Source: Pacificispira sp033344895 (GTDB taxonomy: Bacteria > Pseudomonadota > Alphaproteobacteria > UBA8366 > Aestuariispiraceae). From it: a stretch of DNA of 64,000 bases. This document shows positions 1-7,834 of this stretch, in pieces (the first letter of the stretch is position 1; each line of letters opens with the position of its first letter). The notes under the pieces were generated by a model. That model was not told where the DNA came from. It worked only from the letters and a program-made list of their open reading frames with translations, and ran no database searches. The stretch covers positions 1,116,001-1,180,000 of the forward strand of contig OZ245920.1 in the NCBI GenBank assembly GCA_965229685.1, read 5' to 3'. A program made the translations under genes and the position numbers.

Positions 1-81
1 AGGCCGGTACTCAATCCGGACGACTTCCCGGATCTGGACATCGACCGAACGGCCTGGACCGGGGAGGTGCCCAAGAACTAG
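1..81 (+). CDS. C-terminal end of an unidentified protein (partial)
   Basis: An open frame enters from the left edge (codons in phase with position 1) and stops with TAG at 79-81, giving 26 residues ending in GEVPKN. The tail is acidic and proline-rich and is too short to assign to a family. It is followed directly by a good intrinsic terminator on the same strand, which supports it being the true end of a transcribed gene. Confidence 0.6.
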   Translation, partial: RPVLNPDDFPDLDIDRTAWTGEVPKN

Positions 82-104
82 GCCCTCATAAATCGTTAGA
101 GCAG

Positions 105-136
105 GCGAGGGGCGTCATTCGGCGCCCCTTGCTTTT
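105..136 (+). terminator. Rho-independent terminator of the left-edge gene
   Basis: The arms 105-116 and 121-132 pair through a GC-rich stem (core AGGGGCG with CGCCCCT) closed by an ATTC loop, and a TTTT run follows at 133-136. It ends the gene truncated by the window edge and separates it from the convergent ATPase gene. Confidence 0.75.
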
Positions 137-148
137 CGGCGGATCGGG

Positions 149-913
149 TCAGGGATCAAACCGGTCGAAGATTTCACGGAGATAGGCATCGGGGTTCTCC
201 AGGAACCTCCGGGTTATACGGTAATGCGCTGTTTCGCGGTAATCGGCATTCCGGATCGTATCCCCTTCCAGATACAGCAGATCGGCATTCGGATAGGCCA
301 TCAGGATCGGCGAATGCGTTGCCATGATGACCTGCGCTTCTCCGGATTCCTCCAGCGCATGCAGGATGGCGAGAAGCTGGATCTGACGATGGGGCGACAG
401 CGCCGCCTCCGGCTCGTCCATGATGTAGATTCCCTTGCCGTTGAACCGGTCCTCGAAGAGCGACAGGAATGCCTCACCATGGGACTGCCTGTTCATGGAC
501 AATTCGCTATAGGAATTTTTGGCAGCCTGACCGGGCTCGTCGGACAACTCGTCCAGATAGCCGACGAAGTTGAAGAAGCTTTCCGCCCGAAGAAAGAAAC
601 CCCGCGTGACCTTGGGGCGCCATGAAAAGGTCAGCGCCTTTGCCAGCGGCTCCACATCGACAGTCTGATTGTAGTTGTGGTCACGGCTGCCACCGCCGAC
701 ATTGAAGCCGCAATGGTGGGCAATCGTCTCCAGAATCGTCGACTTGCCGGACCCGTTCTCACCGACAAGGATCGTCACCGGAGTCGAGAAGGTCAAATCC
801 AGGCCGTCCACGAGTGGAAGGTTCAAGGGGTAGTCCAGCCTGTCCCTCGGCGGCTCCCGGAAGTACATACGTTGCAGGAATGGGGCACCGAGCCCGAATT
901 TGTCTGTCGCCAT
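149..913 (-). CDS. ABC-type AAA ATPase (COG3910-like)
   Basis: A 254-residue stand-alone ATPase with a full set of ABC/SMC-like motifs. Walker A GENGSGKST is at residues 51-59, the signature-like SHGE at about 144-147, Walker B with catalytic Glu (IYIMDEPEA) at 162-170, and the H-loop His at 200. It matches the predicted-ATPase family COG3910 in length and layout: one soluble domain, no membrane segments, no fused nuclease. The substrate and biological role are unknown. It is a single-gene unit, with a terminator from the convergent gene behind it and an 11-bp direct repeat upstream (985-1016). The family call is firm and the function is not inferred. Confidence 0.85.
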   Translation of the reverse strand: MATDKFGLGAPFLQRMYFREPPRDRLDYPLNLPLVDGLDLTFSTPVTILVGENGSGKSTILETIAHHCGFNVGGGSRDHNYNQTVDVEPLAKALTFSWRPKVTRGFFLRAESFFNFVGYLDELSDEPGQAAKNSYSELSMNRQSHGEAFLSLFEDRFNGKGIYIMDEPEAALSPHRQIQLLAILHALEESGEAQVIMATHSPILMAYPNADLLYLEGDTIRNADYRETAHYRITRRFLENPDAYLREIFDRFDP

Positions 914-984
914 CTCTAAACCGCTTCATGCATCTATTGCCGCGCGGCGCGCCCGAACGCCATTTGGCATTGAGCAGGAACTAT

Positions 985-1016
985 AACAGAACAAAACATG
1001 ATTAAAACAGAACAAA
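985..1016. repeat. Pair of 11-bp direct repeats upstream of the ATPase gene
   Basis: AACAGAACAAA occurs at 985-995 and again at 1006-1016, exactly 21 bp apart (two helical turns), inside an A-rich stretch 72-103 bp upstream of the ATPase start. The geometry suits a regulator binding one DNA face. The GAAC cores are 21 bp apart, so this is not the GAAC-N7-GAAC LexA box of alphaproteobacteria. Confidence 0.4.
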
Positions 1017-1084
1017 TCAAGCAAATGCAAAAAATTGTCGAGGCGCGGCGGAATGGGGCCCAGGTGGTGGTCAGCCTTGTTTCG

Positions 1085-1300
1085 TCATCTCGACTCCCGC
1101 ACCACCCTGAAGCCGGTAAGGGCGTTCCAGCGGTCCGGCGCATAGGACAGGCGTCGATCCACGATCAGATATTTCTGGACCTGTGCCCATGATCCGGATT
1201 TCAGGATCCGCTTGCAGTCGCCGCTTGCATCCGGAAGGCTTCCGTCGGTTGGAGCGATTTGGCTCATTAGGCCTTGATCGACCGATAAAAAACCCCGCAA
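1085..1300 (-). pseudogene. Remnant of a formylglycine-generating-enzyme (SUMF1-like) domain
   Basis: The reading frame encodes a stretch resembling the C-terminal end of the FGE/SUMF1 fold: RILKSGSW (residues 31-38, compare the family's RxxRGGSW) followed by a block ending in LTGFRVVRE (residues 61-69, compare GFRxxR). Only about 40 of the usual 220 or more residues are present. Upstream on this strand lie only a terminator and a tRNA gene, and the sole ATG falls in the terminator loop. I therefore read it as a 5'-truncated, unexpressed relic. The similarity is judged by eye. Confidence 0.5.
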
Positions 1301-1323
1301 CTCATTGAGTTTGCGGGGTTTTT
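1287..1323 (-). terminator. Terminator of tRNA-Pro (near-symmetrical hairpin)
   Basis: CCCCGCAA (1293-1300) pairs with TTGCGGGG (1311-1318). Runs of A and T flank the stem, so it can work in both directions. Read on the minus strand it lies just behind the tRNA and ends in a T tract. Confidence 0.85.
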
Positions 1324-1325
1324 AT

Positions 1326-1402
1326 TGGTCGGAGTGGCTGGATTTGAACCAACGACCCCTGCCTCCCGAAGACAGTGCTCTACCAGGCTGAGCTACACTC
1401 CG
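1326..1402 (-). tRNA. tRNA-Pro (anticodon CGG)
   Basis: A 77-nt cloverleaf on the minus strand. The acceptor arms CGGAGTG/CACTCCG pair fully, the D-arm carries AGCTCAG...GAGC, the anticodon stem CTGTC/GGCAG encloses the loop TTCGGGA, and the T-loop GTTCAAATC is canonical. The anticodon is CGG, decoding CCG proline codons. The CCA end is encoded in the DNA (1326-1328). Confidence 0.95.
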
Positions 1403-1465
1403 GCGTGGTGCATCGGCATTTTCGAGAGGGGCGGTCGGGTCCGTCCCTTGCCGAAGCGGATCGGC

Positions 1466-1493
1466 TTATAACGCCCCGATTGCCCCGACGCAA
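1466..1493 (-). promoter_or_regulatory. Candidate sigma-70 promoter for tRNA-Pro
   Basis: On the minus strand, TTGCGT (1488-1493) and TTATAA (1466-1471) are separated by 16 bp, about 64 bp upstream of the mature tRNA 5' end. The spacing and position fit a short processed 5' leader. Confidence 0.5.
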
Positions 1494-1592
1494 GACACGG
1501 ATTGTTCACGAAACACGGAATTTTCATTTTCCTGCGATGCGCCTAGTCTGCGCGCCATTCAGGGGAAAACGAAAGATCGGACGGTGACGGCG

Positions 1593-2150
1593 ATGACGGA
1601 TTTTGCGAAGGCGGTGATTTCCTACTGGTTCGGGGAATTGACGCGGAATGACTGGTTCGAGGTGAACGAAACCGTCGATCAGACGATTCGGGAGAGGTTC
1701 GGCGCCCTGCGCGAACGTCTGGCCGGCGATCCCGATTCCGCGTTCGCCGCGGCCGAGACGGCGCAGGGTGCGCTGGCGGTGCTGATTGTGCTGGACCAGT
1801 TTTCGCGCAATCTGCATCGCGGCACGGCGGAAGCCTTTGCCGCCGATCCCCTGGCCCGGGATATTGCGCGCCGTGCCATCGTACGCGGCCAGCACCTGGA
1901 TCCGGACCTCCCGGAGATGGCCGGCCAGTTCTTCATTCTGCCGTTCGAGCACAGCGAAAACCTCGCGGATCAGGACTGGTGCTGTGCCTTCTGTGAGGTC
2001 ATCGGCGACGCGATGTTCGCCGACTACGCCGAGCGGCACCGTGTGATCATTCGCCGTTTCGGTCGGTTCCCGCATCGCAACGCCGCATTGGGCCGTGAAA
2101 CGACCCCCGAAGAGGCGGCCTTCCTGAAAGAGCCGGGATCGTCGTTCTGA
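1593..2150 (+). CDS. DUF924 family protein
   Basis: A soluble protein of 185 residues of the DUF924 (COG3803) family, whose members have a TPR-like helical fold and no assigned activity. Family hallmarks are visible: a YWFG motif near residue 11, the central VLDQFSRNLHRG block, and ILPFEHSE in the C-terminal half. The ATG at 1593 is preferred because the protein then begins MTDFAKAVISYWFG as is usual. A GTG at 1584, three codons upstream, is a possible alternative. The gene stands alone. Confidence 0.85.
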   Translation: MTDFAKAVISYWFGELTRNDWFEVNETVDQTIRERFGALRERLAGDPDSAFAAAETAQGALAVLIVLDQFSRNLHRGTAEAFAADPLARDIARRAIVRGQHLDPDLPEMAGQFFILPFEHSENLADQDWCCAFCEVIGDAMFADYAERHRVIIRRFGRFPHRNAALGRETTPEEAAFLKEPGSSF

Positions 2151-2182
2151 CGGCATAAATGCTGCGCCGCACTGTCACAGGA

Positions 2183-2212
2183 TTGAAATCCGCGCGCAAA
2201 TCGGCAGATACT
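2183..2212 (+). promoter_or_regulatory. Possible promoter of the CBS-domain gene
   Basis: TTGAAA (2183-2188) and GATACT (2207-2212) are 18 bp apart. The resulting leader of about 120 nt contains a 7-bp GC hairpin, GTGGGGG/CCCCCAC (2280-2297), ending 43 nt before the start codon. The assignment is by motif only. Confidence 0.3.
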
Positions 2213-2340
2213 TGATTCAACAGGTGTAGTTACGGCGGTTCGCGCCGCTCGCCGACGCGATTGCCGGGATCCAGAAGGGGTGGGGGACCGCCCCCACGCG
2301 GTATGGCCCCCGCGCCCTTCCAAATGAAGGGAACGGAAAG

Positions 2341-2775
2341 ATGAGCGTCGCCGCCCTGCTGAGCAAGAAACCCAGCGATTCTATCATTACGGTGTCCGCC
2401 GAGACCTCGATTCGGGAGGCCTCGGAACTGTTGGCCAAGCACCGGATCGGCGCCGTGGTGGTCACGGAAGACAAGGACCGTGTCGTCGGTATCCTGTCCG
2501 AGCGCGATATCGTGCGCGGGCTGGCCGCGCGCGGTGCGTCGGTCATGACACAGAAGGTCGCCGATCTGATGACGGCGCCGGTTGAGACCTGCACGCCTTC
2601 GGAGGCCGCGGACGATATCATGCGGCGGATGAGCGATGGCCGGTTCCGCCATATGCCGGTGACCGAGGGCACCAAGCTCGTCGGCGTGATCTCGATCGGG
2701 GATGTGGTCAAGAACCGCATCACCACGTTGGAACAGGAAGCCAACGCGATGCGGGACTATATCACGACGGGTTAG
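2341..2775 (+). CDS. CBS-domain pair protein
   Basis: A 144-residue protein made almost entirely of two CBS motifs (about residues 10-60 and 76-126), which together form one Bateman module that usually binds adenosyl nucleotides. It lacks a catalytic or membrane partner domain, so it is probably a stand-alone sensor or regulatory subunit, as is common in alphaproteobacteria. The ligand and partner are unknown. An SD-like GGGAACGGAAAG lies just before the ATG. Its stop codon overlaps the stop of the convergent iclR gene by a few bases. Confidence 0.9.
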   Translation: MSVAALLSKKPSDSIITVSAETSIREASELLAKHRIGAVVVTEDKDRVVGILSERDIVRGLAARGASVMTQKVADLMTAPVETCTPSEAADDIMRRMSDGRFRHMPVTEGTKLVGVISIGDVVKNRITTLEQEANAMRDYITTG

Positions 2776-3530
2776 TTCGTTCCCGCGTCATCCGACGGCA
2801 GGGAAACGGACCGGCAGGTCCGCAGCAGGGCGCCTATGGCCGGTCCGTCCGGATCAATCAGCTTTTCGTCCGTTGCGATGAGGGTGATCACCGTTTCCGC
2901 CTCTCCCTGCCAGTTCAGAACCGGCGCGGCGAGGGCGTAGAGTCCCGGAATGAAGTCACCGCCGACGCTGGCAAATCCGTCCTGCCGCACGGTTTCCTTC
3001 AATGACGGAATGTTTTGCGCCTTCTGGGCCCCTTCGGTCCGAAGCAGCGGGGCGGTCAGACCGTCCGGTGCGAAAGCCAGGAAGACGCGGCCGGTTGCCG
3101 ATGTGGTCAGTGGCATGACCGTGCCGAGCCCCAGCGCCGTCACGATATGGTTTCGCGCGCGCTCCCACCGAACGATGACCGGGCCGGTTGCTCCCCAGAC
3201 CGACAGCATGGCCGTATGGCCGGTTGCCGCGACGAGGTCCGGCAGAACATCCGCCGTCCGATTGACGAAATCGGTCCGGGTCAGCGCCGACAGACCCAGT
3301 TCCGTTGCGAATGGGCCGAGATCGTAACGGCCGGAGCGGGATTTCTGACTGAGCATGCCCTGGGCCACGAGGCTGGCAAGGTAACGGTGCAGTTTGCTGG
3401 CCGACATGCCGGTGCGCTCGCTGACTTCCTTCAGGGACAGAGGGCCGGTTTCCTGGGCAAATACCTTCAGCACCGTCATGGCCGTGTCGACCGAACCGAT
3501 GCCGCGACGATCCTCCGATTCCTGATGCAT
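2772..3530 (-). CDS. IclR-family transcriptional regulator
   Basis: A 252-residue IclR protein with an N-terminal winged helix-turn-helix (about residues 12-75, with LSLKEVSERTGMSASKLHRYL as the recognition region) followed by the GAF-like effector domain. IclR proteins commonly control aromatic-acid degradation. This one is divergent from the catabolic operon starting at 3630, with a 99-bp shared promoter region carrying a strong palindrome (3569-3585). The natural effector is probably an aromatic acid or its CoA ester, which is inference from position. It likely controls both itself and the operon. Confidence 0.9.
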   Translation of the reverse strand: MHQESEDRRGIGSVDTAMTVLKVFAQETGPLSLKEVSERTGMSASKLHRYLASLVAQGMLSQKSRSGRYDLGPFATELGLSALTRTDFVNRTADVLPDLVAATGHTAMLSVWGATGPVIVRWERARNHIVTALGLGTVMPLTTSATGRVFLAFAPDGLTAPLLRTEGAQKAQNIPSLKETVRQDGFASVGGDFIPGLYALAAPVLNWQGEAETVITLIATDEKLIDPDGPAIGALLRTCRSVSLPSDDAGTN

Positions 3531-3568
3531 TCGATGACCCTCAGTGGATACTGTTATTGTCTAATGGT

Positions 3569-3585
3569 GAATGTACTGTATATTC
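3569..3585. promoter_or_regulatory. Candidate IclR operator
   Basis: GAATGTACTGTATATTC is an imperfect palindrome. The 8-bp arms match in 7 of 8 positions around one central base. It sits 38 bp upstream of iclR and 44 bp upstream of the monooxygenase gene, where an autoregulated divergent control site would be expected. Confidence 0.55.
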
Positions 3586-3629
3586 GTGAAAAATGAAACG
3601 GGCAAAGCACCGGATCGAGGAGGACACCA

Positions 3630-4769
3630 ATGCGCGTAGCCATCATCGGCGCGGGACCGGCGGGTCTGTATGCCGGAACGCTGTTGCGGCGGGAATTTCC
3701 CGTTAGCGATATCGAGATTTTCGAGCGCAATCCGGAAAATGTGACCTGGGGCTTCGGGGTGGTGTTTTCCGATACGGCGCTGGATTTTCTGCGCGAAGAT
3801 GATCCTGAAACCCATGATGCCATCGTGCCCCATATGGAAATGTGGCGCGACCTGACCCTCGATGTGCTGGGGGAATGCGTATCGATTGACGGTGTCGGTT
3901 TTGCGGCCGTCGGTCGTCTGCATCTTCTGCAACTGCTGACCGCCCGGGCGCGGGAGGTCGGGCTGGCGCCACAGTTCGGCGCGGATATCGGGGATCTGTC
4001 CCGCTTTCGGGATTATGACCTGATAATCGGCGCCGATGGTCTCAATTCGCTGGTCCGGCAATCGGCTGATTTCGGTGTGACGCTGGAATACCTGGACAAC
4101 AAGTTCGTCTGGTACGGCACGAAACGGCCTTTCGATACACTGACCCAATCATTTCGGGAGTCGCGCCTGGGACGCTTCAATGCCCATCATTACCGTTACG
4201 CGCCGGGCATGAGCACCTTCATCGTCGAGACCGATTCAGCAACCTGGGAGGCCGCCGGTTTCGACGGTATGGAGGAGCCCGCGGCACGCGCTGTCTGTGA
4301 GGAGATCTTTGCCGATGTTCTGGAAGGGGCGCCGCTGGTCGCAAACAAGTCGCATTGGCGGAACTTCCCGAAGCTGTGGTGCGACACCTGGCATCAGGAC
4401 AACAAGGTCCTGATCGGGGATGCCCTGCATACCGCGCATTTTTCGATCGGTTCGGGCACCCGTCTGGCCATGGAGGATGCCATCGCCCTGATACGTGCGC
4501 TGAAGGAGCATCCGGGCGCTGTTCGGGACGGGCTGGCGGCCTATCAGGCGGCGCGCCAGCCGATCGTGAAGAAGATCGTCACCGCCGCCAACCGCAGCGC
4601 CGACTGGTATGAAGGCTTTGCCGCAAGAATGGACCTGCCTGTCTGGGATTTCGCGGACAGCTATATTCGCCGCGCGGGACGGATCGACGATGACCGCTTG
4701 CGCAAACTGGCGCCGCAATTCATGGCCGGGCTGGACGCCCATCGCGCGACGGAGGGGACGGGCGCATGA
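3630..4769 (+). CDS. FAD monooxygenase acting on an aryl-CoA (salicyloyl-CoA 5-hydroxylase-like)
   Basis: A single-component flavoprotein hydroxylase of 379 residues. The dinucleotide-binding GAGPAG is at 7-12, the DG motif GADGLNS at 134-140 and the second FAD motif GDALHTAH at 263-270. The middle block WYGTKRPFDT...HHYRY...STFIVET resembles the aryl-CoA branch (salicyloyl-CoA 5-hydroxylase, the N-terminal half of anthraniloyl-CoA monooxygenase, 4-hydroxybenzoyl-CoA 1-hydroxylase) rather than 4-hydroxybenzoate 3-hydroxylase. With a CoA ligase overlapping it by four bases (ATGA) and gentisate dioxygenase next, the likely product is gentisyl-CoA. The exact substrate, salicyloyl- or 4-hydroxybenzoyl-CoA, is not decidable from sequence. 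Confidence 0.8.
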   Translation: MRVAIIGAGPAGLYAGTLLRREFPVSDIEIFERNPENVTWGFGVVFSDTALDFLREDDPETHDAIVPHMEMWRDLTLDVLGECVSIDGVGFAAVGRLHLLQLLTARAREVGLAPQFGADIGDLSRFRDYDLIIGADGLNSLVRQSADFGVTLEYLDNKFVWYGTKRPFDTLTQSFRESRLGRFNAHHYRYAPGMSTFIVETDSATWEAAGFDGMEEPAARAVCEEIFADVLEGAPLVANKSHWRNFPKLWCDTWHQDNKVLIGDALHTAHFSIGSGTRLAMEDAIALIRALKEHPGAVRDGLAAYQAARQPIVKKIVTAANRSADWYEGFAARMDLPVWDFADSYIRRAGRIDDDRLRKLAPQFMAGLDAHRATEGTGA

Positions 4770-6343
4770 GTGAGTACACAGATCTGGTTGCCGATGACTG
4801 CCCCGGTGCACGGGAGGTCTCGTTCTCGGTGCCGGAACGCTACAACGCGGCGTCGATCCTGTTCGACAATCTTGCCGCGGGGCGCGGTGCCAGGCCGGCG
4901 ATCCTGACCGAATCCGGCGCCCTGACCTATGCCGATCTGTGCGTACGGGCCTGCCGCATCGGAAACGGCTTGTTGGGGCTGGGCTGTCAGCGCGGTGAGC
5001 GGGTCATGCTGGTTCTGAACGACAGTCCGGATTATGCGGCCGCAATCTTCGGGGCGCTGCGCGCCGGCCTGGTTCCGGTCCTTGTCAACACGCTGTCACC
5101 GGCGGATCAGGTTGCCTATTTCGTTGCCGATTCCGGTGCCCGCGTGGCCCTAATCCATTCGGAACATCAGGCCCTGTTCGATGGGGCGGACGTGGCGCAT
5201 CTGATCGCCCTGGACGGGGATGCAGGGCGCACCTGGGTCGATGGGCAATCTGCCGATCTGGCCGTGGCCGACACCCATCGGGACGACATGGCGTTCTGGA
5301 TGTATTCGTCCGGTTCCACCGGGCGGCCCAAGGGCGTCGTCCATCTGCATCACGACATGGCCTATACGGTCGAGAGCTATGCCCGGAATGTCCTGGGCAT
5401 TCGGGAGGACGATGTCTGCTTCTCGATACCGAAAATCTTCTTCGCGTACGGCTTCGGCAATTCGATCACCTTCCCCTTCGCGGTCGGCGCCGCCACGGCC
5501 CTTCTGCCCGATCGTCCGACCCCGTCGCGGATCTTCGATATGATCCGTGCTTGCCGCCCGACCCTGCTGTTCGCGCTGCCGACAGTCTATACGGCGCTGA
5601 TCAAGAGCGCCGAAGCCGCGACCGCCGATCTGAGCTCTGTCCGGTTGTGCATTTCCGCGGCGGAGGTGCTGTCGGGCGACGTCTTCAATGCCTGGAAAGA
5701 CCGGTTTGGTCATGAAATCGTTGAAGGTCTGGGGTCGACGGAGGTCCTGCATATCTATCTGTCAAACACGGTGGACAGGAAGCGTCTCGGCTCTGCCGGT
5801 TTGCGGGTTCCAGGCTATGAATTGAAGCTGACCGACCGCGAGGGCAGGGCAGTGCCCCCGGGGGAGGAGGGGATTCTCTGGGTTCGCGGCCAGTCCTCCG
5901 CACCGTGCTATTGGAACCGCCCGGACAAGACGGCGGAGACCATGCGGGGTGGATGGATCTGGACCGGGGATCGGTTCACGGTCGATGAGGACGGGTTCCA
6001 TTTCTTCCGCGGCCGGGCCGATGATCTGATCAAGGTCAGCGGCCAGTGGGTCTATCCGCTGGAGGTGGAGCTTTGCCTGATTGAGCACCCGAAGGTTCTG
6101 GAATGCGCCGTCATGGGCTTGCCCATGGCCGACGGACGAACCACCCTGGCGGCGGTGATTGCGCCGATGCCGGGAGTGGACGGCGGTGATGCGTTGGGCG
6201 AGGAACTGAAAGCCTATGTGAAGTCCGAGTTGTTGCCATACAAGTATCCGCGTCAGATCCGTTATCTGGACAGTCTGCCCAAGACCGGAACCGACAAGAT
6301 CGACCGGCAGGCCTGCAAGCGTCTGTTGCTGGAAGATGCTTGA
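4766..6343 (+). CDS. Benzoate-CoA ligase family aryl-CoA synthetase
   Basis: An ANL-superfamily adenylating enzyme of 525 residues, the normal length for benzoate- or hydroxybenzoate-CoA ligases. The phosphate loop YSSGSTGRPKG is at 180-190, followed by the A-loop GLGSTE, the hinge region DDLIKVSGQWVYPLEVE and the catalytic C-terminal lysine in KTGTDKIDR. It activates an aromatic acid as its acyl-AMP and then as the CoA thioester, feeding the upstream monooxygenase with which it is translationally coupled. Substrate by context: salicylate or 4-hydroxybenzoate. Confidence 0.87.
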   Translation: MSEYTDLVADDCPGAREVSFSVPERYNAASILFDNLAAGRGARPAILTESGALTYADLCVRACRIGNGLLGLGCQRGERVMLVLNDSPDYAAAIFGALRAGLVPVLVNTLSPADQVAYFVADSGARVALIHSEHQALFDGADVAHLIALDGDAGRTWVDGQSADLAVADTHRDDMAFWMYSSGSTGRPKGVVHLHHDMAYTVESYARNVLGIREDDVCFSIPKIFFAYGFGNSITFPFAVGAATALLPDRPTPSRIFDMIRACRPTLLFALPTVYTALIKSAEAATADLSSVRLCISAAEVLSGDVFNAWKDRFGHEIVEGLGSTEVLHIYLSNTVDRKRLGSAGLRVPGYELKLTDREGRAVPPGEEGILWVRGQSSAPCYWNRPDKTAETMRGGWIWTGDRFTVDEDGFHFFRGRADDLIKVSGQWVYPLEVELCLIEHPKVLECAVMGLPMADGRTTLAAVIAPMPGVDGGDALGEELKAYVKSELLPYKYPRQIRYLDSLPKTGTDKIDRQACKRLLLEDA

Positions 6344-6370
6344 CCATTTGTCGATGAGAGGAACGTCATC

Positions 6371-7405
6371 ATGAGCGAAACCAAGCCGATCACCGCCGAA
6401 CGCCAGGCCTTCTATGACGAGATCCGACCGCTGAACATGACGCCGCTCTGGGAGGTGCTGCACGCCCTGGTGCCGAAGCAGCCGGCGACCCGGGTTCAAC
6501 CGGTTCGTTGGCGGTATGACGATGTCCGTCCCTTTCTGATGGAAAGCGGCAGCCTGATCACGGCCAAGGAGGCGGAGCGGCGCGTTCTGATCCTGGAGAA
6601 TCCGGGCTGTCCGGGGGAAAGCGCCGCGACCGGCACGCTGTATGCCGGATTGCAGTTGATCCTGCCGGGTGAGATCGCGCCCTGCCATCGGCACACCCAG
6701 TCCGCGCTGCGTTTCGTGATGGAAGGAGACGGCGCCTATACCGCCGTCGATGGTGAGCGCGCGGTGATGCGGGAGTTCGATCTGATCCTGACACCCAGCT
6801 GGCAATGGCATGACCACGGCAATGACAGTGACGGGCCGATGGTCTGGCTGGACGGGCTGGATATTCCGACCCTGAGATTTTTCGACGCCGGCTTCGCCCA
6901 GCAGGGTAATGACGAATACCAGTTGGACCGGCGCCCGCCGGGGTTCAGCCGCGCGCAGTTCGGCCGCAACATGCTGCCCGTCGGGTTCGACGCGCCGAAG
7001 ACCAGCCCTGTCTTCCACTATCCCTATGCCGAATACCGGCAGGCGCTGGAGGACATGAAGGGGTCAACCGAATGGGACCCGCATCAGGGACTGAAGCTGG
7101 AATTCATCAATCCGTCGACCGGTGGCCCGATGATGCCGACGATTTCCGGGTTCGTCCAGTTGCTGCCGAAGGGGTTCTCCACCAAGACCTACCGGGCGAC
7201 GGATGCCATGGTCTGCACTGTCGTCGAAGGCAGCGGCAGTGTTGTCGTCGGAGAGGCGGTCTATGACTTGAAGCCGCGTGACGTTTTCGTCGTGCCGCCC
7301 TGGCACAGGCAGGCCTTCGAGGCGCGAGAGGACCTCGTTCTGTTTGTCTTCTCGGACAAGGGCATGCAGGACTCTCTCGGCATCTGGCGCGAAGAGCGCA
7401 TCTGA
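6371..7405 (+). CDS. Gentisate 1,2-dioxygenase
   Basis: A bicupin ring-cleavage dioxygenase of 344 residues that opens gentisate (2,5-dihydroxybenzoate) to maleylpyruvate using Fe(II). The first cupin has the expected metal ligands His106 and His108 (CHRHTQSALRF) and His147 (WQWHDHGND). The second cupin (about 230-330) lacks the full ligand set, as is usual. It lies 27 bp downstream of the CoA ligase with its own SD (GAGAGGA). Its presence fixes gentisate as the central intermediate of the operon. Confidence 0.92.
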   Translation: MSETKPITAERQAFYDEIRPLNMTPLWEVLHALVPKQPATRVQPVRWRYDDVRPFLMESGSLITAKEAERRVLILENPGCPGESAATGTLYAGLQLILPGEIAPCHRHTQSALRFVMEGDGAYTAVDGERAVMREFDLILTPSWQWHDHGNDSDGPMVWLDGLDIPTLRFFDAGFAQQGNDEYQLDRRPPGFSRAQFGRNMLPVGFDAPKTSPVFHYPYAEYRQALEDMKGSTEWDPHQGLKLEFINPSTGGPMMPTISGFVQLLPKGFSTKTYRATDAMVCTVVEGSGSVVVGEAVYDLKPRDVFVVPPWHRQAFEAREDLVLFVFSDKGMQDSLGIWREERI

Positions 7406-7425
7406 CGAAGGCGAGAGGAAAGACA

Positions 7426-7779
7426 GTGTCCGTCACGATCTACGGCATCAAGAACTGCGATACGATGAAGAAGGCATTCGCCTGGCTGGACGGGCAGGGG
7501 GTCGGCTATGACTTCCACGACTACAAGAAAGCCGGCGTGACCCGTGAGGCGTTGACGCGCTGGTGCGATGCGGCCGGATGGGAGAAGGTCCTGAACAAGG
7601 CTGGAACCACCTTCCGGAAGCTGCCGGATGAGGCAAAGGCGAATCTGGATCAGGATAAGGCCATCGCCTTGATGGTCGACCAGCCGTCCATGATCAAACG
7701 CCCCGTTCTGGAAACCGGGGACCGCTCGGTCGAGGTCGGGTTCAAGCCGGACCGCTACGCCGAAATCTTCGGAAAGTGA
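7426..7779 (+). CDS. ArsC/YffB-like thioredoxin-fold protein
   Basis: A 117-residue member of the ArsC/Spx/YffB family. The single active-site cysteine is Cys11 in NCDTMKKA, and the family block IKRPVLE is near the C-terminus. Homologues such as YffB are thought to be glutathione-linked reductases rather than true arsenate reductases. The start is GTG with an SD (GAGAGGA) about 8 bp upstream. Its place between gentisate dioxygenase and the fumarylpyruvate hydrolase is where many operons carry the glutathione-dependent maleylpyruvate isomerase. A pathway role is possible but unproven, and it could be a passenger gene. Confidence 0.85.
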   Translation: MSVTIYGIKNCDTMKKAFAWLDGQGVGYDFHDYKKAGVTREALTRWCDAAGWEKVLNKAGTTFRKLPDEAKANLDQDKAIALMVDQPSMIKRPVLETGDRSVEVGFKPDRYAEIFGK

Positions 7780-7834
7780 CGGCGGTCAGCCGCCAAAAGG
7801 GAAACCGCGCCGAGAGGCCGCCACAGAGGATTGA

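Noticed and set aside
985..1016. LexA box upstream of the ATPase gene
   Set aside because: The GAAC cores are 21 bp apart; the alphaproteobacterial LexA site needs GAAC-N7-GAAC.
2280..2297. Terminator between the DUF924 and CBS genes
   Set aside because: The GC hairpin has no T run behind it on either strand; it is kept only as a leader hairpin.
7426..7779. Arsenate reductase
   Set aside because: The fold is ArsC-like, but the YffB pattern (NCDTM), the lack of ars genes nearby and the catabolic context argue against arsenic resistance.
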